In this document: positions 1 to 8,469 of the stretch, piece by piece
Numbering within the stretch: the stretch's first letter is position 1
How the letters are laid out: each line of letters begins with the position of its first letter
Assembly: GCA_964598535.1 (NCBI GenBank)
Contig: CAZRCI010000008.1
Coordinates: forward strand, 62,001 to 126,000
Length of the DNA: 64,000 nucleotides
From: JALHMI01 sp964598535
GTDB lineage: Bacteria; Planctomycetota; Planctomycetia; Pirellulales; PALSA-1355
Direction of reading: 5' to 3'
Translations under genes and position numbers: made by a program
The notes under the pieces: model-generated
The model's database searches: none
Seen by the model: the letters and a program-made list of their open reading frames with translations, nothing else
What the model was told of the DNA's origin: nothing

Positions 1-372
1 CTCAAAGATCTCAAGGCGCGCGGCTTGCTCGACGAGACGCTGGTTGTCTGGGGCGGCGAGTTCGGCCGCACGCCGACCGTCGAGCTGCCCAAGAAGGGGG
101 CAAACGCCGGTAAGATCAACGGACGCGACCACAACCACCACGGCTATACCATGTGGCTCGCCGGCGGTGGCGTGCGCGGCGGCTACGTACACGGCGCCAC
201 CGACGAATTCGGGTTCGCGGCCGTCGAAAATCGCGTGCACGTTCACGACCTGCACGCCACGATGCTGCACCTGCTAGGCTTCGACCACGAGCGGTTCACC
301 TATCGCTACGCCGGTCGCGACTTCCGCCTGACCGACGTGCACGGCCGCGTGATCAAAGAGCTACTCGCCTAA
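1..372 (+). CDS. DUF1501 family protein, C-terminal end (partial)
   Basis: Reading frame 1 is open from the first base to the TAA at 370-372, so this is the last ~123 residues of a gene that begins before the window. The segment VVWGGEFGRTP followed by NGRDHNHHGYTMWLAGGGV is the characteristic end of the DUF1501 family, which is abundant in planctomycetes and distantly related to sulfatases and alkaline phosphatases. The Glu, Arg, Asp and His residues of this block correspond to the conserved polar core. DUF1501 genes usually pair with a DUF1549/DUF1553 cytochrome-type gene, which would lie to the left. No catalytic activity has been firmly assigned to the family as far as I know. Confidence 0.85.
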   Translation, partial: LKDLKARGLLDETLVVWGGEFGRTPTVELPKKGANAGKINGRDHNHHGYTMWLAGGGVRGGYVHGATDEFGFAAVENRVHVHDLHATMLHLLGFDHERFTYRYAGRDFRLTDVHGRVIKELLA

Positions 373-393
373 GGCGAAGGTTTCGCTCCAGTT

Positions 394-550
394 GCAAAAG
401 TCCTCGGTAGACTTTTGCGGCGGCCTGCGACATCGCTAGGATGCGATGACAAAATTGCGACTTAAGTCGTTATTTTGCGAGCCGTGCGGAGCTTTGCTCC
501 GCACTTGGCGAGGTTGAAAAATGTCACGACGGCATTTTCAACAGGCTGCT
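394..550 (+). repeat. Dispersed three-hairpin repeat, copy A
   Basis: Three stem-loops lie in a row: GCAAAAGTC/GACTTTTGC (394-402 with 410-418), GTGCGGAGC-TTT-GCTCCGCAC (484-504) and GTTGAAAAATG/CATTTTCAAC (513-523 with 533-542). The block between them (around AAGTCGTTATTTTGCGAG) and the end ACAGGCTGCT recur at 11698-11800 and, inverted, at 12648-12800. The right end supplies the TAG stop of the minus-strand gene ending at 549, so the element acts as its 3' end and possibly as a terminator for both convergent genes. Confidence 0.75.
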
Positions 551-1283
551 AGACCGGCGGACGCTTATTCACGTCGGTCGTAAACTCGCGAATCCGCCAC
601 GGATTCAGATCGGCATTCATGGGCTGGCCGTGGCGTTCCAATAGAATGCTAATCACGAGCGTTTTTCGATCGCCGTCTTCATCGGTAAAAGTCACCGTGT
701 AGTGCACGTTGGCAAGCGCGAATCGCTTGCCCGAAACGATCGCGTTGACCTTGAAAAACTTTACCTCGGCGTCTTGCCCCAAGGCCGTCAGCATGCGCAC
801 CAAGGGCTCTTGGACGAACTCTTGAATCTGCTGCCGCGCTTGCTCGTCGTTGCGAAAGTAGCTCCACAGGCCCTCGTCGAGCGGCGGGCGATAATCCGGC
901 GCCATTTGCAGCAGCACGGCCTCCTCGGGGTGCCGCCGCTGGAGCCGTTCGAGAAACTCCGTCGCCACCGGCACGGCCTGGCTGCGAAGTAGCAGTTGAG
1001 CCGAAACGTACCTGGCCAGCGGCAGCACCAGAAAGAACGTCGAAAGCGTCAGACCGGCGATCGCCAACGCGCGGCCGCCGCGTTCGCGGCCGATCCTGGT
1101 CAGGCTGATCGCGGCCGTCAGCAGGCCAATGCTCGGCACCACCGTCAACAGCGGCTGAAAAATCGCCACCGGAGAAGCCAGCGCCAGCAGCAACGACGCA
1201 ATCGCCAGCGGATCGATCGAGCGATATTCGAATTCGCCGTCAGCGGCGTCCGGAGGGTCTGCTAGGGGGGAAACGTCGGACAT
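549..1283 (-). CDS. Membrane protein with DUF4190-like two-helix region and C-terminal soluble domain
   Basis: I place the start at ATG 1283 (MSDVSPLADPP), because residues encoded further upstream are low-complexity and unlike a protein start. The 244-residue product has two hydrophobic segments (about residues 25-60 and 70-97), with LLTAAISLTRIGRERGGRAL between them, resembling the DUF4190 layout of two helices around a short polar turn. The C-terminal ~130 residues are soluble, mixed alpha/beta, and contain VHYTVTFTDEDGD. It may be a membrane-anchored extracytoplasmic domain. Its stop codon lies in the end of dispersed repeat copy A. I do not recognise a function. Confidence 0.7.
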   Translation of the reverse strand: MSDVSPLADPPDAADGEFEYRSIDPLAIASLLLALASPVAIFQPLLTVVPSIGLLTAAISLTRIGRERGGRALAIAGLTLSTFFLVLPLARYVSAQLLLRSQAVPVATEFLERLQRRHPEEAVLLQMAPDYRPPLDEGLWSYFRNDEQARQQIQEFVQEPLVRMLTALGQDAEVKFFKVNAIVSGKRFALANVHYTVTFTDEDGDRKTLVISILLERHGQPMNADLNPWRIREFTTDVNKRPPV

Positions 1284-2048
1284 CGCCAGAGCGCGCTTAC
1301 GGGGGTCTGCCGGAGTGACGGCTAATCGCGAAAATCGGGTGCTATTTGCGATGCTACTCGGCCTTGCGACCAGCGGCAAGGCGATCGGTCGCCGCGACGC
1401 GGCTTGCCCGTCAGCGCGCGCACTGGCCGACGCTCGGCTTTTTGCGCCCGCAAAAACTCATTGCCCGGCGATTTTCAAGGCGTTTATAATGGGCGGTGCC
1501 CTGGCTGTTGGAAACGTCGAGAGCCGGGAGAAGTTTTCTTGAACGATTGCGCGCCGTTGCCCCCCCACGACCGCGCGTCCGAGCCTGGGTGAGATCGCGA
1601 GACATTTTTGCCACAGGCTCAAGCGGCGAGGAGGCGCGTTTTGGCCGCTCCGCCGCCCACGCGTTTTTTCTCGCGTTTTATACCGGGCTACCGTATCTTT
1701 ACTGGGGGCTTTCAAACTTCGAACCAGCCCGCGGACCGGGCGGGTAGCATGCCGAAGCCGCCGCGCGCCGCGCAATCAAGACCGTGAAGTTGCGCGCCGA
1801 TGCCGGGGCGCGGGATAAAAAAGCCAAAGGTCCAAGAAACACAAAGGTCCAAGAAATATCGAGCCGAAGGAAAACCAGGTTCGCCGTGCCCGGGTAAATG
1901 CCCGCAGAGGGGACATCCCGCCGCGGCGGGTGCCACGGCGCGAAGTACGATTGCCACCGAGCAGCGTCCTCGGCACAACAACCGACATCCATCCCATCGG
2001 GCCGGCCGCGAGCGCGGGCCCCATCATCGAGCGAGGAGTGAACCAGCA
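1284..2048. other. Intergenic leader region without a credible gene
   Basis: Short open frames occur here, but none has a convincing start, coding character or recognisable product. The region holds a good promoter candidate at 1461-1490 and would form a ~550-base leader for the amidohydrolase at 2049. Confidence 0.5.
1461..1490 (+). promoter_or_regulatory. Sigma70-type promoter candidate for the amidohydrolase
   Basis: TTGCCC (1461-1466) and a perfect TATAAT (1485-1490) are separated by 18 bases. It is the only consensus -10 seen upstream of the gene at 2049, but the leader would be ~550 bases long, so the assignment is tentative. Confidence 0.35.
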
Positions 2049-3566
2049 ATGTGGATTCCGAAATGGGTGCGTGACAAGAAAAAGGGCGTTGTCTCGGCGG
2101 TGCCCACCCAGGTCGTCTCGAACGAGGAATTCATCCCTCGCCCGCAAACGGCCAAGCAGAAACAGATCGAAGACCTGATCACGCGGATGTCCGAAGAGAA
2201 AGCCAAGAAGCTGGGTATGGAACGCCGCGACTTCATGGCCACCAGCATGGGCATCGCCACTTGCTTCCTCGCCAGCAACATGGTCTGGGGCAAAAACGCC
2301 TGGGCCGTCGAAGAAGACGAAACCCTCGAGCCGGGCGCCTACGAAGAAAAGTACCCCAAGGGCCAATACTTCATCTTCGACGTTCAGGCCCACTTCACCA
2401 ACGGCGTTCCGATCGGGTTCCGCAACATGGAATTCGTGAAGAACATGGGCTTCAAGCTCGACAACTCTCCCGAGTCGTACTCCTACCCCAACTTCGTCAA
2501 GGAAATGTTCTTTGATAGCGAAACCTCGATGCTCGTCATCTCGGGCGTCCCGGGCAAGGAATTGCAGTTCGACCGCATGGGCAATCCCCTGGAGGGCCCC
2601 AAACGCGGCGGCGGCGTGCTACCCAGTTGGCTGATGAGCGCGCGTAAAAAAGATATCAACGAGATGGCCGGCAGCGTGCGCGCCCTATGCCAGGGCAACT
2701 GCGCCCCCAACCACTACTGGGACATGAAGACGAACAGCCAGGATCAGAAAGCGCTGTTCGACCAGATGGAACGCGAGGTGAAGCAGTACGGCATCGACAG
2801 TTGGAAATGGTATTGCCACACCGATCCGGGCCGTAGCGGCAACGGCTTCCAGCTCGACGACGAAAAACTGACCTATCCCTTCTATGAAAAGAGCAAGGAG
2901 CTGGGGCTGAAGTTCTTCAGCGTCCATAAGGGCTTCTCGGCTCAAAGCCGCACGCTGGGCCATCTGGCCAATCCGAAGGACGTCGAGAAGGCCGCTCTCG
3001 ACCACCCCGATTTGACGTTCGTGATCTATCACTCGGCCCTGCAACATTCGCCATTCGGCGAGCCCGAGTTCCAGGACAAGTACGATCCGGCCACCGGCGA
3101 CTTCGCCTGGCACGACGTGCTGATGAAGGTCAAGCAGCGCAGTCCACAGATCAACAACGTGTATCCCGAGATCGGTTCGAGCTTCGGCACGCTGGCGATC
3201 TACAATCCCGAGATGTGCCAGCACCTGATCGGCAAGAACATCAAATACTATGGGGCCGATCACACGATCTGGGGCACCGACTGCCTCTGGTGGGGGTCGC
3301 CGCAATGGGCCATCGACGCCTTCAAACGGTTCCAAATCTCGGACGAACTGTGCGAGAAGTTCGGCTACGCCAAGGTGACCGACGAGGACAAGGCCAAGAT
3401 CTTCGGCCTCAATGCGGCCAAGCTCTACGGCATCGATCCGGACGAGGTCCGCAAGACCATCCCGAAGGACAAGCTCTCGGCGCTCAAGACGGCGTACAAC
3501 GAGATCGGCGCCTCGCGCCAGAACACCGCCTACGGCTGGGTGCGCGACGATACGCGACAGGGGTAA
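2049..3566 (+). CDS. Amidohydrolase family protein with internal Tat-like signal
   Basis: The ATG at 2049 is chosen because GAGGAG (2033-2038) precedes it at good spacing and the frame further upstream is low-complexity. The 505-residue product matches the Amidohydro_2 type (metal-dependent TIM-barrel hydrolases): FIFDVQAHF near residue 110 replaces the usual DxHxH-like entry, YHSALQHSPFGEPEF lies mid-barrel, GADHTIWGTDCLWWG holds the late conserved Asp, and NAAKLYGI is the family-typical end. A Tat-like segment ERRDFMATSMG (RR at 59-60) followed by a hydrophobic stretch and AWA suggests export, but it is preceded by about 58 polar residues, an unusually long n-region. The substrate cannot be inferred. 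Confidence 0.8.
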   Translation: MWIPKWVRDKKKGVVSAVPTQVVSNEEFIPRPQTAKQKQIEDLITRMSEEKAKKLGMERRDFMATSMGIATCFLASNMVWGKNAWAVEEDETLEPGAYEEKYPKGQYFIFDVQAHFTNGVPIGFRNMEFVKNMGFKLDNSPESYSYPNFVKEMFFDSETSMLVISGVPGKELQFDRMGNPLEGPKRGGGVLPSWLMSARKKDINEMAGSVRALCQGNCAPNHYWDMKTNSQDQKALFDQMEREVKQYGIDSWKWYCHTDPGRSGNGFQLDDEKLTYPFYEKSKELGLKFFSVHKGFSAQSRTLGHLANPKDVEKAALDHPDLTFVIYHSALQHSPFGEPEFQDKYDPATGDFAWHDVLMKVKQRSPQINNVYPEIGSSFGTLAIYNPEMCQHLIGKNIKYYGADHTIWGTDCLWWGSPQWAIDAFKRFQISDELCEKFGYAKVTDEDKAKIFGLNAAKLYGIDPDEVRKTIPKDKLSALKTAYNEIGASRQNTAYGWVRDDTRQG

Positions 3567-3922
3567 CCAAATAGTCGGCAGCCTGTGAATGCTCCGTCAC
3601 GGATGTCTTGCTCGAATTTTTGAGTAGGTACTCGAAGCTCGAGCGAAGAAGCCTCGGCCGCCAGGCAGTGGCGGTGAAATTCAGCCTCATCGCTGCCCCG
3701 GGCGATCCACCGGTGTCAACCTCGGGCGACAGATTGGTCCGAGGCACCGGAAACCCCCTCACGGCTGGCCGGTCGGTCCGCGGAAAAAACGCGGCCACCG
3801 CCAGTTGAGACGGTTGCGACGGCCAATTACGATGTGGCAGAGAAATTGCGTTGCCCGCCACGAGTTGGCACAAGTCGACCGCCCGCCAGGTCGAGGGCTG
3901 GGAGCCCGGTTCGCTTACGAAG

Positions 3923-3937
3923 CCTGTGTCACACAGG
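3923..3937. promoter_or_regulatory. Perfect palindrome, possible operator
   Basis: CCTGTG-TCA-CACAGG is a perfect 6-bp inverted repeat with a 3-base centre. It could be a protein-binding site or a short RNA hairpin. No other copy was noticed in the window. Confidence 0.3.
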
Positions 3938-4043
3938 TTTCGCGGTAACCCGAAGTGTCGGCGGGCATACATGACGGCGCGAGCGATGGTTCCGGCTGCG
4001 GCACGGGACGCGGCGAGCGCAGGGAGTCATGAAAGTGGAGCGT

Positions 4044-4080
4044 GGCGCGGGCCTGGAGACAGTGCCCGCGCCGCGTTTTT
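4044..4080 (+). terminator. Rho-independent-like terminator
   Basis: GGCGCGGGC (4044-4052) pairs perfectly with GCCCGCGCC (4064-4072) across an 11-base loop, and TTTTT follows at 4076-4080. The nearest upstream plus-strand gene ends 480 bases earlier, so it may end a long 3' tail or an unannotated transcript. Confidence 0.5.
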
Positions 4081-4237
4081 ACTATTGGTAGGCGGTAAGA
4101 TTATGGAGAGCTTCGCTCCCCGCATGCGGCGCTGGCCAAAACGTAGCCTCGAGCAGCCCGTTGACGCATTTGAAGCACGGGCCACGAGCGGAGGTGATCC
4201 GAACGCCGCGTGTACGTGGCTGCAGAGGGACGCGTGA

Positions 4238-5290
4238 ATGAAACGGTGGCTGCAAGTGCTCCTGGAGTGTTTGCCCGGTGTGCTGCTGGCGCTGGTCGCG
4301 TTCGTGTTGCTGCTCGCGCTTATCGGATATTTTAGCGGGCACCGTGGCGCGGCCGCGGAAAACGCGCCGCGTAACCAACTCGACCCCGCGGCCTGGGGTT
4401 CGGACCATGTCGGGCAGCCGGTGCCGGTCTACACCGAAGGCGGCGAATGCCTGTTCTGTCACCGACATCAGGTAGGCACGACGTGGGGCGCCAATAAGCA
4501 CAATCGCACCATTCGCGACGCCGATCCGGCCGAACCCGCGATGGCGGCGCTCTTGGACGACGATAAGACCAAAGCGCTCGCCGCCGACGTCCAATTGTTG
4601 CTGGGCGACACCCGCGCGCAACGCTTCCTGAAACGCTCGGAACGCTACGGTCACGCCGACCTGCTGAGCGTTAAGGCCGAGTTCGGCCGCGGCGCACGGG
4701 CACGGCTCAAGGACACGGACGCCGTCCAGTGGGATCTCGAAAAGTTCGCCACCCAATGTGCGGGCTGCCATGCCACGGCGGTCGATCCCGAGTCGCAGAG
4801 CTTCGCCACGGTCTCGCTCGATTGCTACGCTTGTCATGGTGACGCGCCGGTGGATCATGCCACGGACACGGCGCTGATGCCGCTGGCGCGCGAGCGCAGG
4901 GATTCGCCCGCCGTGGTGAGCTCGATCTGCGGAAGCTGCCACATTCGCTTCGGCAAGTCGCGATCCACCGGCTTGCCCTATCCGGCCAATTTCGTGGCCG
5001 GCGACAATCTGTTCAAGGATTTCGAGGTCGACTGGAGCGTGCTCGACGAAACGACCGATGCGAAGCGCCTCAATCCGGCCGATGCCCACGTGATGGACAA
5101 CCTGCGCGAGGTGGTCCTGTACGGCAACGAACAGATGACGTGTCTTACTTGTCACGATGTTCACAAGGGCGCGAGCGCAAAGCATCGCGAGTTGCCCGCC
5201 ACGCAATATTGCCAGCACTGCCACACGGCAAGCGTGCCGATCCGAGCACACAAGCGATATACCGTGCATAGCGAGCGGTGCGAGTATTGA
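4238..5290 (+). CDS. Membrane-anchored six-heme c-type cytochrome
   Basis: The 350-residue product starts with a single N-terminal transmembrane segment (about residues 8-31) and then carries six CxxCH heme-binding motifs starting at Cys71, 174, 196, 231, 302 and 325 (CLFCH, CAGCH, CYACH, CGSCH, CLTCH, CQHCH). It is therefore probably an inner-membrane-anchored periplasmic multiheme cytochrome. Additional His residues between the motifs could act as distal heme ligands. Spacing is irregular, with a ~100-residue gap after the first heme, as in NapC/NrfH-unrelated planctomycete multiheme proteins. No partner oxidoreductase lies next to it, so its electron donor and acceptor are unknown. Confidence 0.85.
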   Translation: MKRWLQVLLECLPGVLLALVAFVLLLALIGYFSGHRGAAAENAPRNQLDPAAWGSDHVGQPVPVYTEGGECLFCHRHQVGTTWGANKHNRTIRDADPAEPAMAALLDDDKTKALAADVQLLLGDTRAQRFLKRSERYGHADLLSVKAEFGRGARARLKDTDAVQWDLEKFATQCAGCHATAVDPESQSFATVSLDCYACHGDAPVDHATDTALMPLARERRDSPAVVSSICGSCHIRFGKSRSTGLPYPANFVAGDNLFKDFEVDWSVLDETTDAKRLNPADAHVMDNLREVVLYGNEQMTCLTCHDVHKGASAKHRELPATQYCQHCHTASVPIRAHKRYTVHSERCEY

Positions 5291-5653
5291 GCGGCGCGGG
5301 GTCAGCGCTCCGTCGGCGTTTCCTTGTTCGGATGCCGTCTTTCTGGGAGTATTCGCTTACTAGTTTGCGCCAAACCGCGCGCGTTCAGCGGTGTTGCGCG
5401 ACATCAGCAATGGATCGGAAGGACGTTCCCCCTCCTAGTGCCGGCGGCCGTCCGCTAGCGGTTGTAAAACCGGCATAATCGCCAGCCTTCTGTTTAAGCA
5501 TAAAGCTTGCGCAGTCCGATGACCCCTCCAGGCCGGTAAAGTGCCGCGCGGAAGGCGCGCGCACTCCATCGGCCCGACAACTTGCTTGCGCGGCGGGCGT
5601 TGCGCTCGCCGTGATACGTCAAACGCGGCATTCCTTATCGGGGGGTACAGGCG
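5291..5653. other. Intergenic region holding a dispersed repeat
   Basis: No gene seen. It contains copy 1 of a ~56-base dispersed repeat (5345-5400), and a GC-rich imperfect inverted repeat around 5541-5564. Confidence 0.5.
5345..5400 (+). repeat. Dispersed 56-base repeat, copy 1
   Basis: The core GGGAGTATTCGCTTACTAGT and the end GCGGTGTTGCGCG match 41637-41694 with only a few substitutions (YTCGCTTACTWGTTTGCGCY shared). Both copies are intergenic. The sequence has no evident internal symmetry and no coding sense. Confidence 0.65.
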
Positions 5654-6832
5654 ATGCGCGGCCGAGTCGCATTTTGGTTTCTAACGGGCTGCTTGCTCGC
5701 CGGTTGGTGTGCGCCGCCGGTCGCGGCCAAAAATCCACCGGTGAAAATCCTGCGGGGGCCGCAGTTTACAGAGCTGGTCGACTATCAAAGTGACGCTCCG
5801 ATTCCGCGCGAGCCGCTGTCCGGCGAGGAAATTCAGCCGCCGCTTTCGCAGGATTGGTCCAACCTCGTGGGCGATGACGGCTCGTTGTTGGGCACGCCCA
5901 CGGAGTTGTCCATGCACGCGGCGGACGGCTGCCCGGCGTGCGGCGATCCGGCGTGCGATGGTTGCGGGTTTGGCGGTCCGTATGGCTGGGCCGTGGGCAT
6001 CGAGGCCACGTATCTGAAACCGGACTTCCAGCAAAGCAACGACGCCTTCGATCCGCCGAACGAATTTGGCTACGAAGCGGCGCCGCGCGTCTGGGCCGAA
6101 TACCTGATGCTGAACGGCTGGGGCGTGCGCGGAGCGTACTGGTCCTATGACGCCGAACAGGAGGGGAGCCGTGTATTTCAAGATGTCGCCACGCTCGGCG
6201 CTCAAAACTACTCAGACCGGCTCGATCTGTACGCGATCGATCTCGAATTGACGCGCAGATTCTCCATCCGCCGCTCCGAGTTCTGGTGGTCGCTCGGTGC
6301 TCGTAATGGCCGCTTGAGGCGCGGGCTGAACCAGCAGCTTTCGATCTTCGACCTGGAGGGCGGCGGCGGTGACGACGCAACCTTCGTCCTCCAGAAGGCG
6401 GCCCGCGACTTCAACGGCACGGGACTCACGACCAACATCGGTTTGCGGCGTCCCTTGGGTTCGTCGCGGCTAGCGCTCGTCTCGAACTTCCGCAATTCGG
6501 TGTTGTGGGGCGGCAACGATCTCAACTACAAGCTGACCTTGGGAGAAGTCATCCCGGTCGGCGCCGGCGATCTCAACCTCAACGATCTCACCACGGTCAA
6601 TCATGGCGGCAACAATAGCCAGGCGATGTGGATTGGAGAATTCCAGGTCGGTGGCGAATGGAGCTGTCCCCTGGGGGGCACCACCGACGGCGGCTGGGCC
6701 TTCGCCCGGCTGATGTTCGAAGGCCAGTGGTGGAAAGTTCCCGGTGTGGCTGGTTTCGGCGGCGGACCTTCGACAAACGCTCAAATGTACGACTTCATCG
6801 GCGTCACCGCGGCCGCCGGCATCCGGCGCTAA
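5654..6832 (+). CDS. Outer-membrane beta-barrel protein of planctomycete type
   Basis: The 392-residue product has a signal peptide (residues 1-25, ending PVAA) and a Cys-rich patch CPACGDPACDGCG (about 94-106) followed by a C-terminal ~290-residue part made of alternating hydrophobic/polar strands such as WAVGIEATYL, GWGVRGAYWSYD and WAFARLMFEGQWWKV. This resembles the Lpg1974/BBP7-like outer-membrane barrels that are numerous in planctomycetes. The last strand ends without the usual terminal aromatic residue (AAAGIRR). It probably sits in the outer membrane, as a porin or structural protein. The exact family is uncertain. Confidence 0.65.
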   Translation: MRGRVAFWFLTGCLLAGWCAPPVAAKNPPVKILRGPQFTELVDYQSDAPIPREPLSGEEIQPPLSQDWSNLVGDDGSLLGTPTELSMHAADGCPACGDPACDGCGFGGPYGWAVGIEATYLKPDFQQSNDAFDPPNEFGYEAAPRVWAEYLMLNGWGVRGAYWSYDAEQEGSRVFQDVATLGAQNYSDRLDLYAIDLELTRRFSIRRSEFWWSLGARNGRLRRGLNQQLSIFDLEGGGGDDATFVLQKAARDFNGTGLTTNIGLRRPLGSSRLALVSNFRNSVLWGGNDLNYKLTLGEVIPVGAGDLNLNDLTTVNHGGNNSQAMWIGEFQVGGEWSCPLGGTTDGGWAFARLMFEGQWWKVPGVAGFGGGPSTNAQMYDFIGVTAAAGIRR

Positions 6833-7036
6833 GCCGAACCGAGAACACGCGCGGCCACGAGATCCACGGCACGTCCCAGCTTCTTGGCAGCGGCCGAGGT
6901 TTGCGTTGGTCGCCTTGCCTGCTCGCAGGCGCACAACGCCCCAAGGTCCAAGGCATGGCCTTGTCACCTAGACGGGAGATTCCTCGATGGCATCATCATC
7001 GCACCGTGAAAGCCATAAACAGGCTCGCCGCGGTCG

Positions 7037-8266
7037 CTACTTTCCAATCGCGATCAGGTGCCGTTCGCCGCGAAAGATCAATTGGCCGTGCGTCGCCGCG
7101 GGCGAAGCGTACGCATATTCGCCCAGGTCGTTCTCGGCCACGATGGCCAGCTTTTCCCCGGGGCGAATGAGCGTGGTATGGCCCTCGTCGGAGGTGAAGT
7201 ACACGAGCCCTCTGGCGACGATCGGCGAACTCGAATAGTGCGTGCCGATCCGCTCCATCCACAGCCGTTTGCCGCTGGGGGCGTCGAAGCAGCTTGCCAC
7301 GCCGCCATCGCTGACCACTAAAAAGTAATTGCCCACCGCAACGGGCGAAGGCACATAGCTCGCGCCCTTCTTCGTGCGCCAGACAATATGCGTGTCGGTT
7401 ACGTTGCCCGAGCCATCCGGCCGGACCGCCATCATGTGCAGCTCCGGAAAGCCCGCCGTCAGAAACAGCAATTCCAGCTCGCCGTTATAGACCACCGACG
7501 CCACGAACTGCTCGGTGGGGCCGTCGATGATCCAGTGCCGCGCGCCGTTGCGCGGATCGTAGCTCGCGACGCATTTGGATCCCGAGAGAATCATCTGCGT
7601 GCGACCGTCGATCTCGCGAATGATGGGCGTGACGTAGCTCCGCGTCTTGTGCTCGCGGTCGGTCTTCCAGCGGATGTGACCGTCGGATTTGTCGAGCCCC
7701 ACGATGTACGCGTCGCCGTCGTGGTCGCCGTTGACGATCACCAGATCCTCGAACAGCACCGGACAACTGCAATAGCCGTGCTTGCTCGAGAAGCCGCCCG
7801 GGCGAACCATCCACTGTGGTTCGCCGGCAAAGTCGTACGCCGCCACGACCATCTCGGCTTGATCGAGAAACGTCACGTACACGAACTTGCCGTCGGTGGC
7901 CGGCGTGCTCGAGGCAAAACTATTCAACACGTGCTTGTCTTCGAGCGGGGCTTCCAACACCACGCGCCGCCAACGCTCCTGCCCCGTCGTGCGGTCGTAA
8001 CAGACGAGGAGCCGCTGCCGGGCGTCCTCCAGGCACGTCGCGATGAAGATTCGGTCGTCCCAGATCACCGGCGAGGCGTGCCCCTTCCCGGGCACGGCGA
8101 CGCGCCACGCCACGTTCTCTTCCGGGCCCCACCTGGTTGGCAGACCCGGATCCTGGCTGCTGCCGTCGCCGCGCGGTCCACGCCAGCCCGGCCAATTCTC
8201 GCCGTGCGCGGCTGCCACGCTTAGAAACAGCGACAAGACACAGGCGAGAATTCGGCGGCATCCCAT
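7037..8266 (-). CDS. Secreted PQQ-binding-like beta-propeller protein
   Basis: The ATG at 8266 gives MGCRRILACVLSLFLSVAAAHG, a good signal peptide; the frame upstream is low-complexity and was not used. The 409-residue product shows repeated blades of the PQQ/outer-membrane-assembly-B type: NWPGWRGPRGDGSS at the mature N terminus, then GQERWRR, GHIRWKT, GKRLWME, each with the W-containing blade signature. The N-terminal WxGWRGP motif is typical of the large planctomycete family of such proteins. Some relatives bind PQQ as alcohol dehydrogenases, but no dehydrogenase Ca/Asp catalytic site is evident here, so a structural or scaffold role is equally possible. Confidence 0.85.
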   Translation of the reverse strand: MGCRRILACVLSLFLSVAAAHGENWPGWRGPRGDGSSQDPGLPTRWGPEENVAWRVAVPGKGHASPVIWDDRIFIATCLEDARQRLLVCYDRTTGQERWRRVVLEAPLEDKHVLNSFASSTPATDGKFVYVTFLDQAEMVVAAYDFAGEPQWMVRPGGFSSKHGYCSCPVLFEDLVIVNGDHDGDAYIVGLDKSDGHIRWKTDREHKTRSYVTPIIREIDGRTQMILSGSKCVASYDPRNGARHWIIDGPTEQFVASVVYNGELELLFLTAGFPELHMMAVRPDGSGNVTDTHIVWRTKKGASYVPSPVAVGNYFLVVSDGGVASCFDAPSGKRLWMERIGTHYSSSPIVARGLVYFTSDEGHTTLIRPGEKLAIVAENDLGEYAYASPAATHGQLIFRGERHLIAIGK

Positions 8267-8469
8267 TGGCGGAAGCTCCCGGACACTTCGAGCGGATTTT
8301 TTTGACGCCATCGAGCGGGTGGCGAATCTCATTCTAGCAGGTCGCAAATCGTGCCGGCAGCGACGGAATTGGCAGCCGGGGCCCATCAGGCTGGGCTTTG
8401 CCGAGCCGCCGCAGCCGGGTAATCTTGTGGCATCCATTCCCTCATCGATTCCACCATCCCTTTGGCTCC

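Larger units (their letters stand above)
3567..4237. other. 671-base intergenic region with palindrome and terminator-like hairpin
   Basis: No convincing gene is present; small frames on both strands look like shadows. The region contains the palindrome CCTGTGTCACACAGG (3923-3937) and a GC-rich hairpin followed by five T at 4044-4080. This layout would suit a small RNA or leader transcript ending at 4080. Confidence 0.4.

Noticed and set aside
3484..3972. 162-residue minus-strand frame overlapping the amidohydrolase end
   Set aside because: It overlaps a well-supported gene and its sequence has no protein-family character.
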